From contig NC_067207.1 of NCBI RefSeq assembly GCF_026262505.1, positions 11,934,082-11,998,081 of the forward strand: DNA of 64,000 nucleotides, given 5' to 3'. The notes under the pieces were generated by a model. That model did no database searches. It saw nothing but the letters and a program-made list of their open reading frames with translations, and was not told the origin of the DNA. The position numbers and the translations under genes are program-made. Below are positions 13,319-21,476 of the stretch, piece by piece. Source of the DNA: Trichomonas vaginalis G3 (Eukaryota; Parabasalia; Trichomonadida; Trichomonadidae). The stretch's first letter is position 1. Every line of letters begins with the position of its first letter.

Positions 13319-14533
13319 CTAGTTAAGAATGAAAAGAAAAAATCCATTTTTTTGAATTTCTGAAATAGAGTCTTCTTCTAAATTGGTTTCTTCTTGTCGT
13401 TCTGAACGATGATAGTGCTTATACAACAGCCCTCTATCATCCCAAAGTTCTGGATCGGCACCATGAGAAAGAAGAAAGTTTTCCATATCAATATCGTTAT
13501 TCATGGCTGCATAATGAAGAGGAGTAAGGTATGTATAATCTCTGCAATTGACATCAGCACCATGAAGAATAAGAAATGAGACTAATTCAAGTAACTTCTC
13601 TGAGCATGCATTGTGAAGAGCAGTAGTACGTAAATTTTGAGTAGCATCAATACGAGCACCATTTAAGTATAAATGTGGTGAAATAACAAAACATAAGTCA
13701 ATGTCACGAGTTTGATCAAGATAATATAAAAATGCAGGAAGATTATGATATCGACAACAATCTTCTAAATCAATCGGTAAATGATATTCATTATAAAGAA
13801 GGATAACGATGTCGAGATGGTGTGAAATAATAGCATAATACATGCATCCTAAATTTGGCTTTTGAAATTTTAAGCATTCAGAGATAATGTCTGAATTGCC
13901 ACTCAAAATAGATAGTTTAAGACATTTCATGGTGATTTATGATTTGAATTTAGTGCGAAGAAATGTAAAACAACGAATTGAGCCGTAGTTGCAGCAAATT
14001 TCAAGAAGTGATAAAGGTGATGTTGGATAAAAGTCACTAGATAATAGTTGTTTAGAATTAAACCAAAATTTACGTGTGAATGTGATAAGTGAGTCAACGT
14101 CGTCATTAATGATTGATCGGTAAATAGTGTTGTCTTCATGAATATCTAAACTGACTTGATCACTTTCAAACCACTTGAAATCTGTATTCAAATCTTTATA
14201 TTTTTCAAGAATAACACCATAGTCTTTATATGCAAAGTAATCGAATGCAAAAGTTATGTCGGGGACTTTTGTTGGACGATATTCTTCATAAAGTTTTTTA
14301 AATAAAGAATAATATGACTTGTAATAGCGGTTATTGTATTTAGATATGTTTGAAATGGTCGCCATAATATCTGTCGGTGAAAATATTTTGGGTTCAACTA
14401 AATTTCGTTTGATCTTTTCAAAAATAATGTCGATTTCATGTTCATCGGATGTGTGTAATCTGTAAATAGACATAAATGTATCGTTGTAATCTTGATTCAT
14501 AGACATAAGATCTGCATAATAAGGAATGTACAT
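13319..14533 (-). pseudogene. DUF3447-type ankyrin protein gene with one in-frame stop
   Basis: The gene starts at the ATG 14,531-14,533, 13 bp below a TCACTTTT Inr, and reads about 404 codons to 13,319 in one frame. A single TAA at 13,937-13,939 interrupts it. The N-terminal part has the family pattern seen at 43,978 and 61,227 (segments such as NRYYKSYYSLFKKL, DNTIYRSIINDD and SLLEICCNYGSIRCF). After the stop come the SECLKFQKP motif, a weak solenoid and about two ankyrin repeats. Paralogues have Glu or Lys where the TAA stands. The C-terminus is short, with few ankyrin repeats. It is either a recent pseudogene or an allele; a role in protein-protein interaction is only inferred. Confidence 0.75.
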
Positions 14534-14545
14534 AAATGATTTATG

Positions 14546-14553
14546 AAAAGTGA
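14546..14553 (-). promoter_or_regulatory. Inr-like TCACTTTT
   Basis: On the coding strand this reads TCACTTTT and fits the trichomonad initiator TCA(+1)YWYW. It lies 13 bp before the ATG of the ankyrin gene, so the 5' untranslated region would be about 15 nt, which is typical for trichomonads. Confidence 0.5.
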
Positions 14554-15058
14554 CAAAAAATTTTATATAAATCCAATTCTTTAGTCATCCATTATTTTTG
14601 ATAGTATAATAATTTCATGTAATTTCACAATTGAAAGGCCTTTCCAAAAGGTGCAGATTAATCAAGAGCATCTTCAATCATTTAATTACTTTAATACTTT
14701 TAATCAATTTCTTGAGCCATGGAAAATCCGCTTAACAGTTCAGTAGATTATTTTAATTTACTTATGAGTATTAGTTAGCTTAATGATTCATTGTTTTGAT
14801 AGAAATCCTTTTTTAGGCCTTATTATGATGGATATGTTTTACAATTAATTACAACTTCTGTTGCAACTGAATTACAAGGATATTTGATCGTATTTGAATT
14901 GATTTGTATATATAATTATGATAAGAAAAAAGTTAATTAATTAAAAAAAATTGTAAAATTGTAAAATTGAAATATTTAAACAACTTTTACACTCGTACGA
15001 TAGTATGTTTTTATAAATATGAGTATTACAAATAAAAGAATATCTTTTCTATCAAAAT
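14554..15058. other. Spacer with no recognisable feature
   Basis: A+T-rich DNA between the ankyrin promoter and the 3' end of the Rab gene. I see no reading frame with codon-like composition, no tRNA and no repeat. Confidence 0.5.
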
Positions 15059-15694
15059 TTAACAAGAACATCCGGATTGTTGTGGTTTATTGTCGCTAGC
15101 CTGTGGGTGGACTACTTGTGCTTGTCCAATTTGTGTTTGGACCTCTTTCTGAGAGCGGAAGAACTCTAAACCTGCAGCTGCAGCTGCAGCAAAAGCTTCA
15201 TCGACATTATCGCCAGAAAGAGCTGAGCATTCAAAGTACAAAGCGCCTATGTTATCAGCGAATGCCCTAGCATCAGCATTTTGTATCATTCGAAGCATTC
15301 TAAGGTCAGATTTATTTCCGATTGCAATTAAAGGAATTCCTGCTGGCCCATTGTTTCTAAGTTCGTTTACCCAAAAGTTTGCAACGTCTATTGTTGGAAT
15401 TGCTGTCAAATCAAAAACAATAATTGCGACATGGGCAGATCTGTAATAAATAGGAGAGATTGAGCGGAACTGTTCTTGCCCAGCTGTATCCCATATGTAA
15501 AATTTCACTTTTGAGTCATCGACTGTGAGATCTTTGTTGAAGCAAGAAGCAGATATTGTTGCTGCTGTGTTAGAATCCCAGTCGCCACTAACATAGCGTG
15601 AGCAAAGTGAAGTTTTTCCGACTTTGCTTTCACCAAGAAGTACAGCTTTCAAGGTAACAGAGTTTGAACGCTGATTCAAGGCGGGAATATTCAT
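15059..15694 (-). CDS. Rab-family small GTPase (Rab5/22-like)
   Basis: This 211-residue small GTPase should act in vesicle traffic on the cytosolic face of membranes. G1 is GESKVGKT (21-28), G3 is WDTAGQE (68-74), G4 is NKSD (127-130) and G5 is SAL (157-159). The switch I segment NTAATISAS and the ISPIYYRSAHVAI stretch resemble the Rab5/Rab22 group. The C-terminus ends in CSC, a double-cysteine prenylation signal. I start at the ATG 15,692-15,694 because an Inr lies 21 bp upstream; an in-frame TTG further up overlaps that Inr and would add 13 residues that Rabs lack. A poly-Ala run (about 164-170) precedes the hypervariable tail. Family certain, subfamily tentative. Confidence 0.92.
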   Translation of the reverse strand: MNIPALNQRSNSVTLKAVLLGESKVGKTSLCSRYVSGDWDSNTAATISASCFNKDLTVDDSKVKFYIWDTAGQEQFRSISPIYYRSAHVAIIVFDLTAIPTIDVANFWVNELRNNGPAGIPLIAIGNKSDLRMLRMIQNADARAFADNIGALYFECSALSGDNVDEAFAAAAAAGLEFFRSQKEVQTQIGQAQVVHPQASDNKPQQSGCSC

Positions 15695-15714
15695 TAGCGA
15701 GTTTCTGTGTAATA

Positions 15715-15722
15715 AAAAGTGA
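15715..15722 (-). promoter_or_regulatory. Inr-like TCACTTTT of the Rab gene
   Basis: TCACTTTT on the coding strand, 21 bp before the chosen ATG. It decides the start: the longer reading frame would begin inside or above the transcription start. Confidence 0.5.
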
Positions 15723-15848
15723 CAATAATTCAAGGAACGTAATATTCAAAAATAGAATACCTTGTAATTAAATTATATTTTGATAAAGACATCTAATTTT
15801 GTATTTTTCGGTTTTACAACGAGTAGGGGTAATTTTAGCTAAAAGTGA

Positions 15849-15883
15849 CACACCCGTGAAGGGTGTGATTACCGATCGGTAAT
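15849..15883. repeat. Hairpin followed by a perfect 16-bp palindrome
   Basis: CACACCC (15,849-15,855) pairs with GGGTGTG (15,861-15,867) around a 5-nt loop. The adjoining ATTACCGATCGGTAAT (15,868-15,883) is a perfect palindrome. This is unusually structured and G+C-rich for the surrounding DNA. It could be a terminus of a mobile element or a protein-binding site; function unknown. Confidence 0.6.
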
Positions 15884-15952
15884 TTCGACAGTTTAGAATT
15901 TAAAATTTTTTATGGAACTGTTGCGAGTTTCATAAAGAATTTAAGGAATATA

Positions 15953-16078
15953 AGCAAAGATTTGAATCAAAATCTTAGACCTAAGCCGATCGCTTCGCTC
16001 GCGGCTTCCGCGAATTACAGATCAGCAAAGATTTGAATCAAAATCTTCGAACTAAGCCGATCGCTTCGCTCGCGGCTT
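15953..16078. repeat. 71-bp direct repeat, each unit with a G+C-rich hairpin
   Basis: Two copies start at 15,953 and 16,024. Each holds a 25-nt segment (15,983-16,007 and 16,054-16,078) that begins AAGCCGATCGC and ends CTCGCGGCTT, so its ends pair (AAGCCG with CGGCTT). The second copy is truncated after the hairpin. Probably a dispersed short repeat; no coding potential. Confidence 0.7.
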
Positions 16079-16507
16079 TCTTTATTATTTTAAATTTGCA
16101 TATTTCCATCAAAAGTTCATAAGGTAAAAAATTTCGTTTATATTATTGCAAAATAAAATCTTCATTATCAAAATAATATTAAATGATAATATAATATAAT
16201 TTATAAACAACTATTATTTAATAAAGTTTAATTGCCAGGGTTCATCTAATTTTTTGATTTTTAATGTTTTATGAATTTTATTTATCATGTATTTATCTAA
16301 TGAAGATTATATATGTAGAAGATAAGTACCTTAATATGTACGTAAAAATTAATGAAATTTATTTTGAATGTAGAACCGAGCAATTTTCAAATTTTGTGCT
16401 TTTTTTGAATTTTCTCGATACCAGATAAGTTGTGTTGGCTAAATAATATATGGATACAATGTGTCTTATAGATGAATATATGCACAAAGTTTAAGAGGCC
16501 ATTTTCT

Positions 16508-16897
16508 TTCAGAAACCGAGAGAGGGTCAAAGTTGCTATTTGTCACTTTTCCACAAGAATATAATGGGGAAAAAGTTATCATATAGTTGATCTCATTCAC
16601 TGAAGTGAGAGATGCATGTAGTGTAATGGGATAAACAGTGGGATTGCTGCTCTAAGTCCTAGGTTCGAGACACATTGGCTTCATTTTTCTCTTTTTTATT
16701 GACGTAAACTATTCAATTTTTGTGTTCTCCATTCAAATTTCAGAATTTTTTTTGCAGATTTCACGCTACATTCGAAGTTACCTTTTGTAACAACCACCAC
16801 TGCCTACGAAAGACGAAAGTGTGTCACGATTTCACCCGGAAATCCGACGGTTGTTTAAGAGTATGCACTTTTGTCACCTACTCTTCAGAAACCGAGA
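16508..16897. mobile_element. 362-bp insertion with 14-bp direct repeats and a tRNA-like core
   Basis: The sequence TTCAGAAACCGAGA occurs at 16,508-16,521 and 16,884-16,897. Removing the 362 bp between the two, plus one copy of the 14-mer, restores a continuous 148-bp repeat, so the 14-mer behaves as a target-site duplication. The insert contains a pol III A box and B box at tRNA spacing. Its ends (GAGGGTCAAAG and, inverted, GAGTAGGTGACAAAAG) are weakly similar. There is no poly(A) tail and no protein-coding frame. It could be a tRNA-derived SINE or a MITE. Confidence 0.6.
16612..16682 (+). other. tRNA-like sequence (degenerate tRNA or SINE head)
   Basis: TAGTGTAATGG (16,619-16,629) fits the A box and GGTTCGAGAC (16,662-16,671) fits the B box, 43 bases apart as in a tRNA, with T runs at 16,684 and 16,691 that could end pol III transcripts. 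The acceptor stem does not pair and the anticodon and T stems pair only partly, so this is not a working tRNA. No isotype can be assigned. Confidence 0.4.
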
Positions 16898-17706
16898 TTT
16901 GTGAATTTTTTCAAATTTTGTGCTTTTTTTGAATTTTCTCGATACCAGATAAGTTGTGTTGGCTAAATAATATATGGATACAATGTGTCTTATAGATGAA
17001 TATATGCACAAAGTTTAAGAGGCCATTTTCTTTCAGAAACCGAGATTTGTGAATTTTTTCAAATTTTGTGCTTTTTTTGAATTTTCTCGATACCAGATAA
17101 GTTGTGTTGGCTAAATAATATATGGATACAATGTGTCTTATAGATGAATATATGCACAAAGTTTAAGAGGCCATTTTCTTTCAGAAACCGAGATTTGTGA
17201 ATTTTTTCAAATTTTGTGCTTTTTTTGAATTTTCTCGATACCAGATAAGTTGTGTTGGCTAAATAATATATGGATACAATGTGTCTTATAGATGAATATA
17301 TGCACAAAGTTTAAGAGGCCATTTTCTTTCAGAAACCGAGATTTGTGAATTTTTTCAAATTTTGTGCTTTTTTTGAATTTTCTCGATACCAGATAAGTTG
17401 TTGGCTAAATAATATATGGATACAATGTGTCTTATAGATGAAATATTGCACAAAGTTTAAGAGGCCATTTTCTTTCAGAAACCGAGATTTGTGAATTTTT
17501 TCAAATTTTGTGCTTTTTTTGAATTTTCTCGATACCAGATAAGTTGTGTTGGCTAAATAATATATGGATACAATGTGTCTTATAGATGAATATATGCACA
17601 AAGTTTAAGAGGCCATTTTCTTTCAGAAACCGAGATTTGTGAATTTTTTCAAATTTTGTGCTTTTTTTGATATTGAAATTTCATTTCATTTTTTTGATGC
17701 ATATCG

Positions 17707-18150
17707 ATGCAATCCAGCGAACTTAAAGAAAGGCTATCTTATATAGATGCTATGAAAGCTGTCATTGATAACGAATGCCATGCAGGTTGTCCATATCAAT
17801 TAAAAAAAAATCCAAATTTAGGGGGAACAAAATTAAAATTCAGGTGCAGTGCAGATAAATGTGAAGCATGTATCTCATTTCTAAAGGATGATGAAGAATA
17901 TATCCTAACAGAATATAATGGAACACATAATCACAATCAAATCAAAGATGAGACAAAGAAATACCACACATTATCACAATGCTATCGTCGGGTACTTATT
18001 AATTTTATAAAACAGGGGGGTGATCCGAAAATGGCTCAAATTGAATGCGACAAAAAACTTGATCTGGATGATCCACTTAACAGGCCATCTTTTTTGAATG
18101 CATCTTCAGATCAAATGAAAACAATTCAGGAAAAAGGAAATAAAAAAAAA
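17707..18150 (+). pseudogene. MULE transposase, 5' half (zinc-finger domain)
   Basis: The gene opens with ATG at 17,707, about 45 bp after the 148-bp array. The first 95 residues form the C-x-C...HNH zinc-binding domain (FLYWCH/WRKY-GCM1-like) that heads Mutator-like transposases: FRCSADKCEACISF at about 46-59, then NGTHNHNQ at about 71-78. The coding sequence runs into a 13-A tract at 18,142-18,154, where the Polinton remnant begins; the frame is open to 18,189 but the last residues are Polinton terminus. The DDE half resumes at about 22,531 on the same strand, so one transposon gene has been cut by an insertion. Confidence 0.75.
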
Positions 18151-18154
18151 AAAA

Positions 18155-18200
18155 GGGAGTGGGGCCTCCAGGCACTTCGTGCCCTCTAGCCCTGAAGATG
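18155..18200 (+). repeat. Polinton left terminal inverted repeat
   Basis: This matches, inverted, the right end at 22,485-22,530. Shared blocks are GGGGCYTCCAGG and TCTAGCCCT. A short hairpin (GGCACTTCGTGCC) lies between these blocks; the right end has GGGGCTGCGCCCC in the same place. Confidence 0.65.
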
Positions 18201-18416
18201 TTTAGTATAACTTTGTCCGGACAAGTAAGGGTCTATCGTCGCTACAGGAAAAGTTACGGGCGTTCCAAGGAAGTATACTTTGAGAAGCCTTTTCCCCTTA
18301 TAGAATGAGATAGGACGGTTATTTTACAAAACTGACAACACTTTGACCGAGTAGTTTTTTGTGCTGAACAAAAAGTGTCATATAAACATCTGTCAAAAAC
18401 CGCTTTTTAACTTCAC
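18190..18416. other. Polinton subterminal non-coding DNA
   Basis: Between the left terminal repeat and the first protein regions. It includes a shorter AAAAAGTGTCA motif near 18,370 like those upstream of the methyltransferase, but no frame of note. Confidence 0.4.
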
Positions 18417-19826
18417 TTAAAATGCCACGTAAGCTACGTAAGAATATACGTAAGAGGAAGGGAGCATTGAAACATCCAATAGTAAAACTGACACCAAACA
18501 ACATTTGCAACAACAAATGATGAATGACCCCACTATGTTGCAACAAATGTCAAGCAACCCTATGCTTTTAAACCGAGCTATTGATCCTTTACCTTTTGTC
18601 ATTGCTGACCAATCCCAATATCTATGCTTATGCCAACCTGCTTGAGATGTACTTAAATCTATGTAGTGACTGTGTGCAGGTAAATTTTCACCTGAAATCG
18701 TTTTACTTCCACCTGTTTCCTTTGAAGAGTTTGCACAATACAAAAACCTGTCGACTATTTGAGTCCAAGTTCCAAAACCCAGAACTGTTTCTGGTCTGGT
18801 AGAGTTCATTGACGTATAAATAGAGCCTATAGGATATAATGTTTGAAGTATTTCTGTCTTTAATGTTTGAAGCTCTGTTTTGTCTGCTTTCTTGTCATAT
18901 AAATCTTGAGCAGTGAATTTAATATTATGTTCATCCTTCATGACATAAACATCTTTACATCTAATGTTTCTCATCGTCGTTATGTCGTCATCCGATGTTA
19001 AACCTTGTGGAAAGTTAGGAGGTTTACAATATAATGCATCCCCACCAGTTCCTTCAACCGTTCCTTCAATACTTTCTATAGCAACAGTTGAGAAGAAGTT
19101 ATGTGTATGTTCTTTATCTGCTTTCTTCTCTAACTCATCGTTAACATAAGTTTTATCTGCTTTAAGGTCTAAACATCCTGAAACCCATCCTGTATCAGCT
19201 TTAGTTTTTAAAATCTTCGATGTCCATTCATGATACCATTCAGCCCTTTCTATAATTTCATTATCTTTTTCATCCACATATTCCTTATCCGCTTTCTTCT
19301 CTAACTTACTAGCCACATATTCCTTATCCGCTTTCTTTTCAAGGCTAACGTTTAAGTCTGTTATTTCAGATATAGAATGTGTATGAGTCTTTTTAGAATA
19401 TTCGTTTTCAGCTCTTGTCACTTCACTTGACATTTTATTGTCAACATATGTTTTGTCTGCTAGTTCAGGATGAGTATGTTCTTTTGTTGCATAAGCATTG
19501 TTAGCTCTTTCTTCTTCTTTTGCTATTGCATCGTCTACATATTCTTTGTCAGCTTTGTTGTCAACATCTGCTTTCAAAAGAAGTTCATTTATAGGTTTCT
19601 CGTTTAAAGTTCCTTTTGTTGGATTTATACAGACAGTATTGTTCTTCTTGTCTTGAAACAGAAACTCATCTGTCATTGGGTTTAATGTCAGTTTTAAGTT
19701 TCCTTCTTTCAATGACTCAGATATCTTAGAATAGTTTGAAAAGTTTGTTGTGTTCTTATTTAGAGCTTGCATAATGAGTTGTCGGTTGTGTTGTATTTCT
19801 CTCATGGAAGCAATATCTTTCGACAT
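18417..19826 (-). CDS. Phage-tail-collar-like fibre protein of the Polinton
   Basis: A frame of about 469 residues starting at the ATG 19,824-19,826. The middle is a chain of short repeats around the motif KADKEYVDE / KADKTYVDN (about residues 90-240), as in trimeric phage fibre shafts. The later part has the tail-collar signature LYPIGSIYTSMNSTRPE ... FGTWTQIVDRFLYC ... LPAHSHYIDL, so the protein would form a fibre that binds a surface. It is transcribed away from the 282-residue gene with only 18 bp between the two starts. It is part of a fossil element and looks largely whole. The family link is from motif recognition. Confidence 0.6.
   Translation of the reverse strand: MSKDIASMREIQHNRQLIMQALNKNTTNFSNYSKISESLKEGNLKLTLNPMTDEFLFQDKKNNTVCINPTKGTLNEKPINELLLKADVDNKADKEYVDDAIAKEEERANNAYATKEHTHPELADKTYVDNKMSSEVTRAENEYSKKTHTHSISEITDLNVSLEKKADKEYVASKLEKKADKEYVDEKDNEIIERAEWYHEWTSKILKTKADTGWVSGCLDLKADKTYVNDELEKKADKEHTHNFFSTVAIESIEGTVEGTGGDALYCKPPNFPQGLTSDDDITTMRNIRCKDVYVMKDEHNIKFTAQDLYDKKADKTELQTLKTEILQTLYPIGSIYTSMNSTRPETVLGFGTWTQIVDRFLYCANSSKETGGSKTISGENLPAHSHYIDLSTSQAGWHKHRYWDWSAMTKGKGSIARFKSIGLLDICCNIVGSFIICCCKCCLVSVLLLDVSMLPSSYVYSYVAYVAF
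18422..18520 (+). CDS. Small very basic peptide frame in the Polinton
   Basis: A 32-codon frame beginning MPRKLRKNIRKRKG, rich in Lys and Arg in its first 17 residues, just inside the left end. Small basic DNA-condensing peptides occur in adenovirus-like elements, which is the only reason to note it. It overlaps the end of the opposing tail-collar frame. Fossil element; low confidence. Confidence 0.25.
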   Translation: MPRKLRKNIRKRKGALKHPIVKLTPNNICNNK

Positions 19827-19844
19827 TTTTATTCTAGATAAAAT

Positions 19845-20693
19845 ATGCTTCCAATAGAAAAAGAAAATTCAAGAGTTGCTACAACTAAACCATTAGATGA
19901 ACTTTTTACTAATGTCGGTCAAAAGTTTGAGACAGAGACCGTAAAGCATGAAGGCTATCGTTTTGACTACCCATTAAGATGGCTAAGAGACCCATCTGTC
20001 ACAAAAGCTATTGGCTTTCGTAGAATGAAGTTCATTTCAGAAGCCATACATGGTTTCCCATTTACGGTCGGTTTTGAAGTTCGATACTATAACAAAGAAA
20101 AACGTATGTATGAGAAATTTGAACAGGGAAAACTTTTACAAGTTAGTTTGCTTGTAAACTTAGAAACAACTCTTCAAGCTTTTCAAGAAAAAATAAACAA
20201 TATCTATATCGAATATGCAAACCAGTATAACATTGACGAGGGAGAATACCATCTCGATATTATTTATGACAGGAAAAATGCAACTGTTAAAATCAATAGA
20301 ATAGAAGACCTTGGAGAAAACGTTTATATTTCTACAAAATATAACAACTTGGCATGGTATAGATTTATGAGGATGTTAAATCAGCCTGCAGCATATCCAG
20401 TACACCCAGACTTTTATGAAGTCGAAAACCCTAATGGAACATATGAAAATGTTTTCGACCCAGCTGCTATTATTGTTCATGCTTCATTTTCTGGCGCCCA
20501 AAACTCTTTCTTATGCTTGGCAAATGACTTTTACGAAAAACCTACAAAGTTATACGAACCACCAAGTGGAAGTATTTCAGACTTTCAAGTATGGTTTACT
20601 ACAGATGGAAGAAAAAGAATAATTCCATTATACCATGCGTTTTACTTAGAACTTAGTTTCATATACAACTACTATCGAACGGTAAAAATATAA
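19845..20693 (+). CDS. Polinton protein of unknown function, 282 residues
   Basis: It starts at the ATG 19,845-19,847, divergent from the fibre gene, and its stop lies 5 bp from the converging 80-residue frame. It is a soluble-looking alpha/beta sequence, rich in aromatic residues (YDRKNATVKINRIEDL, WYRFMRML, YNYYRTVKI at the end). No enzyme motif is seen. A structural virion role would fit its position among fibre and small proteins, but I do not recognise the family. The frame looks intact. Confidence 0.55.
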   Translation: MLPIEKENSRVATTKPLDELFTNVGQKFETETVKHEGYRFDYPLRWLRDPSVTKAIGFRRMKFISEAIHGFPFTVGFEVRYYNKEKRMYEKFEQGKLLQVSLLVNLETTLQAFQEKINNIYIEYANQYNIDEGEYHLDIIYDRKNATVKINRIEDLGENVYISTKYNNLAWYRFMRMLNQPAAYPVHPDFYEVENPNGTYENVFDPAAIIVHASFSGAQNSFLCLANDFYEKPTKLYEPPSGSISDFQVWFTTDGRKRIIPLYHAFYLELSFIYNYYRTVKI

Positions 20694-20697
20694 CTTT

Positions 20698-20940
20698 TTA
20701 ATACGGTTGAGGTGTTGGATTTGGTTGCCAACTAGACTGTGGTGCAGGTTCAGGCTGTTGTATAACAGGAGCTTGTTCTTCTGGTTCAGGGTCTTTAGGT
20801 ATAATACCAACAAACTGACCTACTCTTTTACCAATATTTTTGACTCCGTTCCAAATTCCTCTTCCTACGGTTTTTATTCCATTCCATATACCTCTTCCAA
20901 CATTTCGAAAGAAGTTTCCTATCTTACTGAAGAAACCCAT
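20698..20940 (-). CDS. Small amphipathic, Pro-tailed Polinton protein
   Basis: 80 residues. The first 45 form two similar amphipathic segments (GRGIWNGIK, GRGIWNGVK) rich in Gly, Phe, Trp and Lys. The rest is a Pro/Gln-rich tail. This layout recalls membrane-active minor virion proteins, such as adenovirus protein VI, but that is only analogy. It lies 18 bp from the next gene on the same strand. Looks whole. Confidence 0.5.
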   Translation of the reverse strand: MGFFSKIGNFFRNVGRGIWNGIKTVGRGIWNGVKNIGKRVGQFVGIIPKDPEPEEQAPVIQQPEPAPQSSWQPNPTPQPY

Positions 20941-20958
20941 TTTACTATATGTAAAAAT

Positions 20959-21321
20959 CTAATGTCCGCCTAGTCTCTTACGTTTCCTGTTGAGTTCCAT
21001 AGCATTCTTTAACTGGAGCTCATACATTCTGTTTCTCCTCTGGTAGAAAACATATTCTGGGTCAACTCCTGTGTTCGCGTCATCTGCATAAAGTTGTTTA
21101 TATCCCACTTCAGGGTTTGTATAAAACTCTTTCCATCTCATATTTGCATACCATGGTGGCAAACCTAACGCAGCGTCATTTGACATGGCAGTTTGCATTT
21201 GTACATCTGTTGGCACTTGACCATAGTTTGCCATTGCAGTTTGTATTCTAACTTCATTTGGAATATTCTCTGGGTTTGGTTGTCCAGGTTGCTGTGCATT
21301 CGCTAAGTTCTGTGCGTCCAT
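20959..21321 (-). CDS. Polinton protein of unknown function, 120 residues
   Basis: It starts at the ATG 21,319-21,321. It is Asn/Gln/Pro-rich at the front with two near repeats (IQTAMANYGQVPTDVQ, MQTAMSNDAALG), has a Trp/Tyr-rich middle, and a basic end (NRKRKRLGGH). A basic terminus ending in a Gly pair could be a nucleic-acid contact or protease site; this is speculative. It is downstream of, and co-oriented with, the methyltransferase. Confidence 0.45.
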   Translation of the reverse strand: MDAQNLANAQQPGQPNPENIPNEVRIQTAMANYGQVPTDVQMQTAMSNDAALGLPPWYANMRWKEFYTNPEVGYKQLYADDANTGVDPEYVFYQRRNRMYELQLKNAMELNRKRKRLGGH

Positions 21322-21344
21322 TTAATATTAGATAAAAATATCTC

Positions 21345-21476
21345 TTACGAGTACATATACTGAACATTTGCAGGCATTGGTTCATCTTCATATTCTCTGT
21401 ACTTTTCTGCCACGTCAAATAAATAAATGACACAATGGAAAAAACCTAAAACAAGTAGTCCTATTTCAAACCACAT
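21345..21476 (-). CDS. 43-residue single-pass membrane peptide of the Polinton
   Basis: ATG at 21,474-21,476, TAA at 21,345-21,347. Residues 3-20 are a hydrophobic helix (FEIGLLVLGFFHCVIYLF) followed by an acidic, Tyr-rich tail. It overlaps the methyltransferase 3' end by 16 bp and sits 23 bp before the 120-residue gene, as a compact gene cluster would. Small membrane peptides are common in such elements. No homologue recognised. Confidence 0.4.
   Translation of the reverse strand: MWFEIGLLVLGFFHCVIYLFDVAEKYREYEDEPMPANVQYMYS

Larger units (their letters stand above)
16372..17663. repeat. 148-bp tandem array (minisatellite-like), interrupted once
   Basis: Units begin at CAGAAACCGAG. Positions 16,886, 17,034, 17,182, 17,330, 17,476 and 17,624 give a 148-bp period (one unit is 146 bp), with a last partial unit ending near 17,663. 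An outlying unit at 16,372-16,519 is separated from the rest by a 362-bp insertion. The units are nearly identical, so the array is young or homogenised. Each unit holds an open minus-strand frame of about 49 codons, but this follows from the repeat and has no family resemblance. The array abuts the MULE transposase start (17,707) and may be subterminal MULE sequence. Confidence 0.85.

Noticed and set aside
16612-16682. Functional tRNA gene
   Set aside because: The A and B boxes fit, but the acceptor stem does not pair and the other stems are incomplete.
16911-17601. Three overlapping 82-90-residue minus-strand frames with repeated sequence
   Set aside because: They are the same 148-bp tandem unit read open; no start context, no family, A+T-driven composition.
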